Assembly: GCA_001701165.1 (NCBI GenBank)
Contig: DAAP01000065.1
Span: 35,785 to 99,784, forward strand
Length of the DNA stretch: 64,000 nt
DNA from: Bacteroidales bacterium H4
GTDB taxonomy: Bacteria > Bacteroidota > Bacteroidia > Bacteroidales > Muribaculaceae
Direction of reading: 5' to 3'
The notes below the pieces were generated by a model. That model had not been told where the DNA came from. It did no database searches and was given only the letters and a program-made list of their open reading frames with translations. Shown piece by piece: positions 45,046 through 54,152 of this stretch. How positions within the stretch are numbered: the first letter of the stretch is position 1; each line of letters opens with the position of its first letter. The position numbers and the translations under genes are program-made.

Positions 45046-45977
45046 TAGCCGACATTCTGGCGCCCACACATAACGACAAAGCTCGAAAAGACCTACACGC
45101 CGCCGTCAACGCCACAGGCAATACAATCACAGCCATCGAGACGTCTGCGCCAAGTTTTGCCATATCCATGCAACTGGCCGGGGCGCTCAAAAGAAACCGT
45201 TATGACGCAGTCATCGTACACACCAACCGACAAGCCATAGCCGCAATCTCAGCTAAAATCATTGCTGAGAAATCCAATTCAGGATACGCAATCATCTACC
45301 AGCCAATGCGTTGCGAAAACACCCCTCGCAACATTCCTTCCGAAGTGATAGACAAAACCGCGCTTTGGATCTTTGAAGACGCGGCCATGCAACAACAATA
45401 CACACGCCTTGGCGTGCAACCACAAAAAAGCGCAATACTCCCACCCACGTCCTTCGATACCGGACAGACGCCATCGACCATCACTCCGGCCGAATACGAT
45501 GGGAACACTCCGCTTAACCTGCTTTGGCTTGGCGAAATAACCGACTACACACTGCTACGTAATGCCGTTGATGCCATACGCCAACTGCCCGAAGCGACAA
45601 TACGCTTCAGTGTTTGCGGCACAGGCAAAGCGCGGCATATCATGCCCATAGTGCGCAATGCGCGTGCCGACAATCACCATACATACATTTGGAAAGGCAA
45701 CGAGTACGATGCCGAGCAAGAGCTCGCGCACGCCCATGTCATCATCGCCGAAAGGCCATACGTATCCGCCGTGCAGATAGACAGCATGCGCAGTGGAATT
45801 CCTGTATATGAAGCTATTGACACATCCGAACTCCGCGACAGTCTCACCTTGATTGTGGCCAATCCGGAGGCACTACACGCCGCCGGGGAAGCCGCCCGCC
45901 AAGCCTATCAAGACACTTACAACCCATTGTTTCACGTGAAACATCTTGTCGAATTAATCGCCGAGACAACAAAATGA
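45039..45977 (+). CDS. Probable GT-B glycosyltransferase, divergent
   Basis: A 312-residue protein. The N-terminal half has an alternating strand-helix pattern with no obvious acceptor motif. The C-terminal half has LNLLWLGEITDYTLLRNAVDAI and IRFSVCGTGKA, as in GT4-like donor domains, but the usual Glu-x7-Glu is not clear. The call depends partly on context: it overlaps a GT2 gene in front (7 bp) and a GT4 gene behind (4 bp). Near its end, PLFHVKHL is encoded by a sequence that is also a perfect parS palindrome. Confidence 0.7.
   Translation: MLIADILAPTHNDKARKDLHAAVNATGNTITAIETSAPSFAISMQLAGALKRNRYDAVIVHTNRQAIAAISAKIIAEKSNSGYAIIYQPMRCENTPRNIPSEVIDKTALWIFEDAAMQQQYTRLGVQPQKSAILPPTSFDTGQTPSTITPAEYDGNTPLNLLWLGEITDYTLLRNAVDAIRQLPEATIRFSVCGTGKARHIMPIVRNARADNHHTYIWKGNEYDAEQELAHAHVIIAERPYVSAVQIDSMRSGIPVYEAIDTSELRDSLTLIVANPEALHAAGEAARQAYQDTYNPLFHVKHLVELIAETTK
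45928..45943. other. parS centromere-like site 2
   Basis: TGTTTCACGTGAAACA, a perfect 16-bp palindrome matching the ParB consensus. It lies inside the 3' end of a glycosyltransferase gene, where it encodes part of LFHVKH. It is 4,553 bp from site 1. Confidence 0.85.
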
Positions 45978-47062
45978 CAAAAGCTCGTATACCCAAAGTT
46001 CTCCTGCTGTCGCACGACTGCGACCTTGTATTATACCAGACCTTCAAAGCTTTGAACGACAATGGAAAAGCCGAGATAACCATAGCCGCGCCCGATGAAG
46101 CCGTGCTTCCCGTGGACTCGATGAAACGCGTGGCTATGCCCGCCATCAAATCCAAATTCACGCTCAAGGCAATATGCAAACTGCGTCATGTTATCAAGGC
46201 TCTACGTCCCGACATCATCTTTGCCGTAAGCACCTCCGCCCTGTCCACAGCCATACAGGCCACGCGATGCATGCGCCACGCCCCCGCCATAGTCGGATAC
46301 CGCGGCACACAGGCACGTGTACATCCATTCGACCCGACATACCGCATGGCTCTGCTCAACAAGCGAGTGGCACATATCGTGTGCGAGACACCCGACATTT
46401 GTCAATACCTATCCGGATACATCCCGGCCGAAAAACTCTCGGGACGGCCCAAGCCATTTATGCGCCAATGGGTGCAAAACGCCATGGCACACCCCGTTGC
46501 CATAGGCAAAGAAGGCGACCAAATCAAGATAATATACATCGGCATCACCAAGGGTCGTCCTCATAAAGGGCTGCCCATACTGCTTAAAGCCGCCGAAATT
46601 CTGGCCGATGAAGGGCTTAAAATCTCGTTGACAGTCGTCGGCGATGCCGAGCCGCACGACATCCAATCAGCACGCCAAGACATAGTAACATTCACCGGCA
46701 ACCGACCCGATGCAATGCACTACCTGCCCGGCGCTGACGTCTTTGCTCTGCCATCGCTGCGCGATGCCTCGCCTCGAGTAATACGCGAAGCACAAGCCTG
46801 CGGCGTGCCTTGTGTGGTAAGCGATATCCCCGGCGCACGCGACCTCATCACAACAGGCAACGACCCCGGCGGCATACTCGTGCCTCCCGGCGATGCACAA
46901 GCTATGGCTCAAGCCATCAAAGACATAGCCCTCGATCCGGAAGTACGTGCACGCATGTCCGCCGCAGCATTGCGCAATATCGACGACAACTACGCCATGG
47001 CCGACTACGTGGAATATTTCGACAACCTATTCCGGAAAATTGCCGGACAATCCGGACGATGA
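45974..47062 (+). CDS. Glycosyltransferase family 4
   Basis: A 362-residue GT-B enzyme. GRPHKGLPILLKAAEIL and DVFALPSLRDASPRVIREAQACG are the donor-binding segments; VIREAQACGVPCVVSDIPG contains the conserved acidic loop. YRGTQARVHPFDPTYRMALLN in the N-terminal half is an acceptor-side segment. Probably acts in the same LPS or glycolipid pathway as the two genes before it. Starts by ATGA overlap. Confidence 0.9.
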   Translation: MTKARIPKVLLLSHDCDLVLYQTFKALNDNGKAEITIAAPDEAVLPVDSMKRVAMPAIKSKFTLKAICKLRHVIKALRPDIIFAVSTSALSTAIQATRCMRHAPAIVGYRGTQARVHPFDPTYRMALLNKRVAHIVCETPDICQYLSGYIPAEKLSGRPKPFMRQWVQNAMAHPVAIGKEGDQIKIIYIGITKGRPHKGLPILLKAAEILADEGLKISLTVVGDAEPHDIQSARQDIVTFTGNRPDAMHYLPGADVFALPSLRDASPRVIREAQACGVPCVVSDIPGARDLITTGNDPGGILVPPGDAQAMAQAIKDIALDPEVRARMSAAALRNIDDNYAMADYVEYFDNLFRKIAGQSGR

Positions 47063-47143
47063 CAGCCACGTCCAAACGCATCGGGAAGAACAATTAAGCC
47101 GTAAATCCAAACAAATCTGCAAATACAGACAACCCAACGACAC

Positions 47144-48970
47144 ATGTCCACAAGCATACGCACCTTCGCCAAAACTTTGGCCAAAGCCTTGACGCCCCAT
47201 CCCTTGAGCGGCCGCGGCGTAATGACATTGGCCGTAGCTACATTATATTTCAAATTTCTGTTTTTCGACCTTATTTGGGCCTTAGACAGCACCTTCTCCG
47301 GCTTCCAGTTTCCCATAGGATACCTCACTAAACTGGCATTGGCGACGCTACTGGCGCTGCCATTACTCCGAATACGCAGACGATGGTATATAGTGACCGT
47401 CTACATCATTGTAGACCTGCTGCTCATCGCCAACCTGATGTACTTCCGCACCTACTTCACCATCATTCCCGCCGGAAGCTACCTTCTTGTTGGCAATCTT
47501 GCCGATTTCACCGACAGCGTCTGGGAATCGCTGCGCCGATCCGACATCGTATTCCCACTGACGACACTCGCCGCCATAGTAATACTATGCCGCACAAACC
47601 TGCGCAAAACGCTGAGCGACAGTGCAAAACACCTCTTTCGACGTATGACACTGTGGATGCTGGCAGTCCCTATGGCCATAGTACTGATATACGTTGCATG
47701 TCTGGGCGGATACAAAAAAGCCTACGACAAGCTGATGTACGATTACAGCACCTGCGGCGCCGCCGTATACACCATACCCGGAGCCATGGCCTACGAATGG
47801 ATGCGCGGCACCGTAGAGCTGACACCGCAGCTGCGTGCCGAAATCAATCATTGGATAGCCACGCGGCCGGGCGCCAAGCACACACCTGCACGGCTAAAGC
47901 CCAAGGACAACGTCATAATCATCCTATGCGAGAGCCTCGAAAGCTGGGTGTTCGAGACCAGTGTCGAAGGCCAAGAATTGACGCCCAACATCAACGCCCT
48001 GCTGCGTGACAGCACCACATTATACGCGCCACACGTCTTGTCTCAGGTCAAAGGCGCACGCAGCATAGATGCACAACTAATACTACACACCGGGCTACTG
48101 CCCGTCGAATACGGGGCTTACTCCTACCGCTTCCCGCATAACACCTACCACAGCCTCGACAAGGCCTGGAAACAAAAATACGGCAACGATGCACGTGTAA
48201 TGTCCTTCACCGTGGACAAAAAGACCGTATGGAACGTGGCCATTGTGGCACAAGACTTTGGATATGAAATTTACGACAAGCCCTACTTTGTACTCGACGT
48301 CAAAACCGGGCCGCGCGGACGCCTGGGTGACACTTCGTTCCTGCGTCAGAGTGCCCAAAAAATTGCCGACCCGTCAATGTGGCCGCCGCACGGGCACACG
48401 ATGCTGCAATGTGTCACCTACTCGGGACATACACCCTTCGTCATCCCCGACGAACTCAAGAAAGTTCATTTCAGCAACGCCATACCCGAACGTCTGCGCC
48501 ATTACATGGAAGTGGCCAATTACACCGACCGCGCCATAGGCGACTTTGTTCGTCTACTCAAGGCTTCAGGACAATATGACAACACCATCATCATCATCAC
48601 CGGCGATCACGAAGGTATAGGCGTCGACCGCGCCACTTTCATCAAAGACCCGGCCGTGGCCGCCTGGCTCTCGCCCGAGCAATACGTGCCACTGGTCGTA
48701 CTCAACAGCCCGGTGTCAAAGCGCTACGATGCCACTATGGGTCAAATAGACCTGTACCCCACCCTTCTCGATCTACTCGGCCTCGATGACTATGGATGGC
48801 GCGGTCTCGGACAAAGCATCCTCGACCCCGACAAACTGCCCTTTACCATCAACGCCCAAGGCAAATTTGTGGACGACACCTCGGGCATCGACCGCACCAC
48901 GCTCGACCACCAGCGCCGAATGTACACCATCAGCGACCTGATAATCAGCTCAAACTATTTCAAACAATAG
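47144..48970 (+). CDS. LtaS-like phosphoglycerol/phosphoethanolamine transferase (sulfatase fold)
   Basis: A 608-residue membrane enzyme with about five N-terminal helices (roughly 28-185) and an extracytoplasmic sulfatase-fold domain from about 255. Metal/active-site segments: ESLESWVF with E263, ARSIDAQ with the probable nucleophile S307 in place of the Thr of Gram-positive LtaS, and ITGDHEGIG near 480. Family members move phosphoglycerol or phosphoethanolamine from phospholipid to a glycan or lipid. In this Gram-negative setting, beside LPS-type transferases and a WaaP-like kinase, modification of LPS core or another surface glycan is likely. Donor unknown. It follows the GT4 gene after 81 bp. 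Confidence 0.88.
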   Translation: MSTSIRTFAKTLAKALTPHPLSGRGVMTLAVATLYFKFLFFDLIWALDSTFSGFQFPIGYLTKLALATLLALPLLRIRRRWYIVTVYIIVDLLLIANLMYFRTYFTIIPAGSYLLVGNLADFTDSVWESLRRSDIVFPLTTLAAIVILCRTNLRKTLSDSAKHLFRRMTLWMLAVPMAIVLIYVACLGGYKKAYDKLMYDYSTCGAAVYTIPGAMAYEWMRGTVELTPQLRAEINHWIATRPGAKHTPARLKPKDNVIIILCESLESWVFETSVEGQELTPNINALLRDSTTLYAPHVLSQVKGARSIDAQLILHTGLLPVEYGAYSYRFPHNTYHSLDKAWKQKYGNDARVMSFTVDKKTVWNVAIVAQDFGYEIYDKPYFVLDVKTGPRGRLGDTSFLRQSAQKIADPSMWPPHGHTMLQCVTYSGHTPFVIPDELKKVHFSNAIPERLRHYMEVANYTDRAIGDFVRLLKASGQYDNTIIIITGDHEGIGVDRATFIKDPAVAAWLSPEQYVPLVVLNSPVSKRYDATMGQIDLYPTLLDLLGLDDYGWRGLGQSILDPDKLPFTINAQGKFVDDTSGIDRTTLDHQRRMYTISDLIISSNYFKQ

Positions 48971-48989
48971 CAACCGGCAAAGACACTGC

Positions 48990-49757
48990 ATGATGAAAGC
49001 CAAGATAATCATATCGCCACAATACAGCCACCTGACACCGCTGATAGACGCCATCGCCGCCGACGGCGTCCCCGTCGGCGCAACAGAAACATACCATGCA
49101 CGCAACACCGTATACTCGCTGGACACAGACACCGGCATACGCCTAAGTGTCAAGGATTTTCACACGCCATCCATCATTAATTCGCTGGTGTACACACACC
49201 TGCGACGCAGCAAGGCTCGGCGCTCCTACGAAAACGCCCGGCGTCTCATATCCATGGGCTTCGATACCCCCGACCCGGTGGCATACATCGAAATCCACAA
49301 CGGGCCACTTCTCACACGCAGCTACTACATCTGCCGCCAAATCGATGAGGCAGAAGATTTGCGACTTTGGCACCTGCGCGATGCCGCGTCCATGTCCCCC
49401 ATACTGGACGGCCTGGCACAATACATGGTGCGACTGCACCGCGCCGGAGTATACCACAAAGATTTTTCGCCCGGCAACATCCTGTACCGCAACGAAAATG
49501 GCGTCTACCGCTTCTACCTCATAGACATCAATCGAATGACCTTCGGCGTCCATAGCCGCAAGCGTCTTATGGACAATTTCAGCCGCATAGACATCGAAAG
49601 CGCCGAGGCCACCGCCGACCTTGCCCGGCGCTACGCACTTGCCGCCGGCATAAATCCCGAAGCGACAGCAGCACAGGCATTGGCGCGGCTGCAAGGCTAC
49701 CTGCGCGGCAAGCGCCGGCACCACATGCTCAAAAGGCTCTTCAAACCCTCAAAATAA
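48990..49757 (+). CDS. LPS core heptose/Kdo kinase-like protein (WaaP/InaA family)
   Basis: A 255-residue protein-kinase-fold protein. K55 (LSVKDF) is the ATP-anchoring Lys; the catalytic loop is HKDFSPGN at 156-163 with D158 and N163 intact; the metal Asp is D179 in LIDINR. Family members phosphorylate Kdo or heptose in the inner LPS core. The neighbouring LtaS-like and glycosyltransferase genes fit this. Unlike the kinase-like protein next to ftsZ, all catalytic residues are present. It is 19 bp after the LtaS-like gene and 5 bp before the nucleoside kinase gene. Confidence 0.9.
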   Translation: MMKAKIIISPQYSHLTPLIDAIAADGVPVGATETYHARNTVYSLDTDTGIRLSVKDFHTPSIINSLVYTHLRRSKARRSYENARRLISMGFDTPDPVAYIEIHNGPLLTRSYYICRQIDEAEDLRLWHLRDAASMSPILDGLAQYMVRLHRAGVYHKDFSPGNILYRNENGVYRFYLIDINRMTFGVHSRKRLMDNFSRIDIESAEATADLARRYALAAGINPEATAAQALARLQGYLRGKRRHHMLKRLFKPSK

Positions 49758-49762
49758 GACAC

Positions 49763-51433
49763 ATGACAACACCGACAGTCACTCTGCACTGCAACAATAC
49801 CGGCACGGACATCTCCGTAGCCCAAGGCTCATCCCTATACCAACTGTCCACGGAATTGCGGGACAATCTGGGCTTTGACCCGATATGCGTACGCGTCAAC
49901 AACAAGACCGAACCACTCTCCTACCGCGTATACAACCCCAAGACCGTCGAGATGCTGCCTCCCACGCACGATTCGGGCAATCGCGCCTACGTGCGTTCGC
50001 TGTGCATGATGCTGTACTGTGCCATACGCCGGCTATATCCCGGGGCTAAGCTCAAGATGATGCACAGCATCTCGCACGGATACTTCTGCCGCGTCATCGG
50101 CCTCGAAATCACCGAAGATACAGTCCGCGCCATCGAAGCCGAAATGCGCAGGCTACACCAAGCCGACATCCCCTTCGTGCTGCACGAAGCGCCCACCGCA
50201 CAGGTCATCGAGTTATTCAAGGCACAAGGGCTTGACGACAAAGTCCGACTGCTGACCACCATCCATGACCTCTATACCAAGTACTACACCCTCGGCGATA
50301 TCGCCGACAGCTACTACGGATGTCTGGCCCCTTCGACCGGACATATAGGCGTATTTGCGCTCACCACCTACAAAGACGGGATGCTGCTGCGCTCCCTCGA
50401 CCCGTCCAACCCCACGCAGACGCCCGAGCCCATAGTACAGGACAAGATGTTCAAGGCCTTCACCGACTATCTTGACTTCAACCGCATACTCGGCGTGAGC
50501 AACGTGGGCGAGCTGAACCGCGTAGCCGCCGACGGACGCACACGCGACCTAATCAACGTCGCCGAAGCCCTCCACCAAAAATATATCAGCGCCATAGCCG
50601 ATGAAATCACACGCCGCCACCGCCAAGGAGGCGCACGCATCATACTCATAGCCGGGCCTTCGTCCTCAGGCAAGACCACGACCACCAAACGTCTGGCCAT
50701 ACAACTGATGACCAATCTGCTGCGTCCGGTGATGATTTCGCTCGACAACTACTTTGTAGACCGCGCACACACACCGCGCGATGCCGACGGCGAGTACGAC
50801 TACGAGTCGCTATACGCCCTGGATCTGGACACCTTCAACAGCGACCTCCAGGACCTGCTTGACGGCAAAGAAGTCGGCCTCCCAACCTACGACTTCGCCA
50901 CCGGAACACGCAAATACAAAGGCAACAAAATATCTCTGGGCGCCGACAGCGTCATACTCATCGAAGGCATACACGGGCTCAATCCCGAGCTGACGCCCTC
51001 CATAGCCGAAAGCGACAAATTCCGCATATATGTCTCGGCACTGACAACCCTCACCATCGATGACCACAACTGGGTGCCCACCACCGACAATCGTCTGCTG
51101 CGCCGCATAGTACGCGATTACAAATATCGCAACATCGGCGCCGCCGAAACTATACGCAGGTGGCCCAGCGTGCGCCGTGGCGAGGAAAAATGGATATTCC
51201 CATACCAGGAAAACGCCGATGCGACCTTCAACTCCTCACTGCTCTTCGAACTCGGCGTCATACGCCAATACGCCTGCGAGATACTCGGCGAAGTATCCTG
51301 CGACCAACCGGAGTACGCACAAGCATACCGTCTGCGCAAATTCCTGAGCTACTTCCCACAGATCGACAACCGCACACTGCCGCCTACATCGCTGCTGCGC
51401 GAGTTCCTCGGCGGGTCATCCTTCCACTATTGA
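49763..51433 (+). CDS. Nucleoside (uridine) kinase fused to a TGS-like N-terminal region
   Basis: A 556-residue protein of a type common in Bacteroidetes. The N-terminal 65 residues resemble a TGS/ThrS-like beta-grasp domain, followed by a ThrS second-domain-like region (MMHSISHGYFCRVIGLEI). The C-terminal half is a uridine kinase/phosphoribulokinase domain with P-loop GPSSSGKTT at 298-306 and VILIEGIHGLNPEL. Predicted to phosphorylate uridine or cytidine, or a related small substrate. Its presence in a glycan cluster could reflect a need for UTP and UDP-sugars, or only co-transcription. Confidence 0.88.
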   Translation: MTTPTVTLHCNNTGTDISVAQGSSLYQLSTELRDNLGFDPICVRVNNKTEPLSYRVYNPKTVEMLPPTHDSGNRAYVRSLCMMLYCAIRRLYPGAKLKMMHSISHGYFCRVIGLEITEDTVRAIEAEMRRLHQADIPFVLHEAPTAQVIELFKAQGLDDKVRLLTTIHDLYTKYYTLGDIADSYYGCLAPSTGHIGVFALTTYKDGMLLRSLDPSNPTQTPEPIVQDKMFKAFTDYLDFNRILGVSNVGELNRVAADGRTRDLINVAEALHQKYISAIADEITRRHRQGGARIILIAGPSSSGKTTTTKRLAIQLMTNLLRPVMISLDNYFVDRAHTPRDADGEYDYESLYALDLDTFNSDLQDLLDGKEVGLPTYDFATGTRKYKGNKISLGADSVILIEGIHGLNPELTPSIAESDKFRIYVSALTTLTIDDHNWVPTTDNRLLRRIVRDYKYRNIGAAETIRRWPSVRRGEEKWIFPYQENADATFNSSLLFELGVIRQYACEILGEVSCDQPEYAQAYRLRKFLSYFPQIDNRTLPPTSLLREFLGGSSFHY

Positions 51434-51554
51434 GCCGCGAGGCGGCATACCCGGCCGCACAATGCCGACCACAGTCCGGGCACACCCAATCCGGCGACGC
51501 CCGCCCACGAAGGCAAAGACCCTGCCGGACAAACGCAATGTCCAAAAAAAAACG

Positions 51555-51562
51555 TACCTTTG
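51555..51562 (+). promoter_or_regulatory. -7 promoter element abutting the glycosyltransferase start
   Basis: TACCTTTG ends 3 bp before the ATG at 51566. If used, the transcript would begin at or very near the start codon. No clear -33 element. Confidence 0.5.
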
Positions 51563-51565
51563 GGT

Positions 51566-52717
51566 ATGGAAAAACTACAGATAGCTTTTGACGGCAAACG
51601 CGCCGTACGCAATTCCACCGGGCTGGGCAACTACAGCCGCTACGCAATCGAAGCGCTATCCGCGACCTATCCCGGCCACGATTACGCCGTGATGTCTCCC
51701 GGAGGCAACGCCTCGCGCCTTGCCTCCGTCCTCGAGCGTCCGAACGTCAGCCTTGTCGAGCCGTTCAAAGCCATCGATCGACGTTTCGGTGCCCTTTGGC
51801 GCACCTTTGATATCACCGGCCAACTGGCCGACATGGGCGTAGACATCTACCACGGACTATCCAACGAACTGCCTCTTAACATTCGCCGCATCCCGTCGCT
51901 GGCCTCTGTGGTGACTATACACGACCTGATATGGCGGCGCTGTCCCAAGGACTACAAAGCCATGGACCGCGCCATCTACGACTACAAATATCGCCACAGC
52001 GCCATCAACGCCACGCGCATCATCGCCATCAGCCGCTGCACACGCGATGACTTGGTAAACGACTACGGCATCGACCCGGCCAAAATAGACATCGTATACC
52101 AAGGCGTCGATGCGACCTTTGTCCCTGCCGGCGAATACGACCGCATAGACATTCGCCGCCGCTACAACCTGCCCGAGCGCTACATCATAGGCGTAGGCAC
52201 CATTCAAGCTCGCAAAAATCAGCTGCTGACCATGCAAGCCCTGGCCGCATTGGACAGCGACATCCATCTGGTACTTGTCGGCCGCCGCACTCCATATACT
52301 CGCAACATCGACCGATACGCCGCCGCGCATGGCCTGCAAGGCCGTCTGCACATCCTCGAAGGTATACCATTTGCCGACCTTCCGGCGCTATACAGCGCCG
52401 CCATATGTGCCGCCTACCCCTCGCGCTACGAGGGCTTCGGACTGCCCGTGGTCGAGGCCCTGAGCTGCGGAACTCCGGTGGTTGCCGCCACCGGCAGTTG
52501 CCTCGAAGAAGCCGGCGGTCCCGGAGCAATGTACGTCGACCCCGAAGACCCCGAGACCATGGCAGACGCATTGGCTCGGATATGCGGCGACAGCCGTTGG
52601 CGTCAATCCCTGGCCGACAGCGGACTGCGATACGTGCGGCGCTTCAACGCCGAGACATTTGCCCGGCAGACCATGGACTCATATCTCAAAGCCCTTGACG
52701 CTGTACGCCATCTATAG
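51566..52717 (+). CDS. Glycosyltransferase family 4
   Basis: A 383-residue GT-B enzyme. The ATG at 51566 is chosen over a TTG two codons upstream that lies within a promoter-like element. Segments: ATGLGNYSRYAIEAL-like glycine-rich start (NSTGLGNYSRY), GVGTIQARKNQLLTMQAL, and YPSRYEGFGLPVVEALSCG, the donor-binding loop with its acidic pair. Resembles mannosyl- or rhamnosyltransferases of O-antigen and capsule clusters. It is separated from the upstream kinase by 132 bp, the largest gap in the cluster. Confidence 0.92.
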   Translation: MEKLQIAFDGKRAVRNSTGLGNYSRYAIEALSATYPGHDYAVMSPGGNASRLASVLERPNVSLVEPFKAIDRRFGALWRTFDITGQLADMGVDIYHGLSNELPLNIRRIPSLASVVTIHDLIWRRCPKDYKAMDRAIYDYKYRHSAINATRIIAISRCTRDDLVNDYGIDPAKIDIVYQGVDATFVPAGEYDRIDIRRRYNLPERYIIGVGTIQARKNQLLTMQALAALDSDIHLVLVGRRTPYTRNIDRYAAAHGLQGRLHILEGIPFADLPALYSAAICAAYPSRYEGFGLPVVEALSCGTPVVAATGSCLEEAGGPGAMYVDPEDPETMADALARICGDSRWRQSLADSGLRYVRRFNAETFARQTMDSYLKALDAVRHL

Positions 52718-52742
52718 GCTACCATAAACCACTTACGCACAC

Positions 52743-53807
52743 ATGACAATGACGCAACAAGACAACGCAACACAAGAGAAGACACTGCTTATAGTCGGAG
52801 CCGGCGGATTTATCGGCGGATTTATAGCCCGACGCGCCCTCGAATTGGGCTATAACACCTGGGTGGGCGTACGCGCTTCCACCTCGCGACGCTACCTCAA
52901 TGACCCACGCCTGCACTTCGTCGTCCTCGACTACGACAGCCAAGAATCCGTGGCCGCTACCCTGGCCGCTCAAGCCCCCGGCGGACGATGGCAATATATC
53001 ATCTGGAACCTCGGCGCCACCAAATGCGCCAACTTCATGGACTTCAACCGCATCAACTACCAATACTTCACCGATTTTGCGGAGGTGCTGCGCCGCGATG
53101 GCCGACTGCCGGACAAACTTCTGTATATGAGCTCGCTCAGCGCCCTCGGTCCCGCCGAAGAAGACTCCGGCCGCCCCTTGGACGACACAACCATTCCACA
53201 GCCCAATACCCGCTATGGTGTCTCCAAAATTAAGAGCGAGACCTACCTGGACACCCACCCCGATGTGCCGTGGATAGTCTTCCGCCCCACCGGCGTCTAC
53301 GGGCCGCACGAAAAAGACTATCTGATGATGATCAAAAGCATAGACGCCCATTGGGACTTTGCCGTAGGATACAAGCGCCAGATGCTCACCTTCATATACG
53401 TGGACGATTTGGTACAGGCCATGTTCGACGCCATAGCTGCCCCCGCCCAAAAGGTGCTGCACCACAAATATATCATCAGCGAAGATCGCTCATACTCGCA
53501 GAAAGAATTCCGCCAAATTGTGGCACGACATCTGCACCGTCGTGCCATCATCCCCATATGCCTGCCCATGTGGGCAGTGTATGCCGCCAGTGTTGTTGCC
53601 GAGAAAATAGGTGTGGCTCGCGGCAAGGCCTCCACGCTCAACCGCGACAAATTCAAGATTATGCGCCAACGCAATTGGACCTGCGACATCACACCGGCAC
53701 AACGAGACTTCGGATTTAAGCCGCAATTCTCGCTGGACCGTGGCATCGAAGCCACTGTAGCCGCATACCTCGAAGCGAAAAAACAATCCAAAAAGCACAA
53801 GAAATGA
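52743..53807 (+). CDS. NAD-dependent epimerase/dehydratase family protein
   Basis: A 354-residue SDR-family protein. The Rossmann motif is VGAGGFIGGFIARRAL near 18-33; MSSLSALGP and RYGVSKIKSET provide the Ser and Tyr-x3-Lys; FRPTGVYGPHEKDYL follows. The basic tail (KKQSKKHKK) is unusual. Likely acts on a nucleotide sugar, or may be a related NAD-binding dehydrogenase; substrate unknown. Stop overlaps the next start by 4 bp. Confidence 0.88.
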   Translation: MTMTQQDNATQEKTLLIVGAGGFIGGFIARRALELGYNTWVGVRASTSRRYLNDPRLHFVVLDYDSQESVAATLAAQAPGGRWQYIIWNLGATKCANFMDFNRINYQYFTDFAEVLRRDGRLPDKLLYMSSLSALGPAEEDSGRPLDDTTIPQPNTRYGVSKIKSETYLDTHPDVPWIVFRPTGVYGPHEKDYLMMIKSIDAHWDFAVGYKRQMLTFIYVDDLVQAMFDAIAAPAQKVLHHKYIISEDRSYSQKEFRQIVARHLHRRAIIPICLPMWAVYAASVVAEKIGVARGKASTLNRDKFKIMRQRNWTCDITPAQRDFGFKPQFSLDRGIEATVAAYLEAKKQSKKHKK

Positions 53808-54100
53808 ATGATACGCCACGACAACCGCGACCGTGGTGGCTGACACTGTTGTGCCTATTCGTGGCCCTGTCCGGCATCGCCGGACCCGTGCTGACACTTG
53901 CCTCCGCGACAGACAGCCCTTTGCGCCCGCTTATGTGGGCCTTCCCCGCATATACAGCCGCTACCGCCGTATGCGCATGGATATGCTGGGAACAGCGAAA
54001 AGAGACCGCATGGATACTTATTGCCGTAGCCATACTTGCAACAGTGGCAATAAGCATGGCCGCCACATTACAGCCAACTGCCATATACTCAGGGAAGTAA
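53804..54100 (+). CDS. Small membrane protein
   Basis: A 98-residue protein with three hydrophobic helices (about 13-33, 41-62 and 69-88). It starts by a 4-bp overlap with the epimerase gene, which supports it being real. I do not recognise a family. It ends the glycan cluster. Confidence 0.75.
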   Translation: MNDTPRQPRPWWLTLLCLFVALSGIAGPVLTLASATDSPLRPLMWAFPAYTAATAVCAWICWEQRKETAWILIAVAILATVAISMAATLQPTAIYSGK

Positions 54101-54152
54101 CCAAGCGCTGTCGAGCCGGCGAAAAAATTTTATCGTTTTTTTTAGCAAAAAA

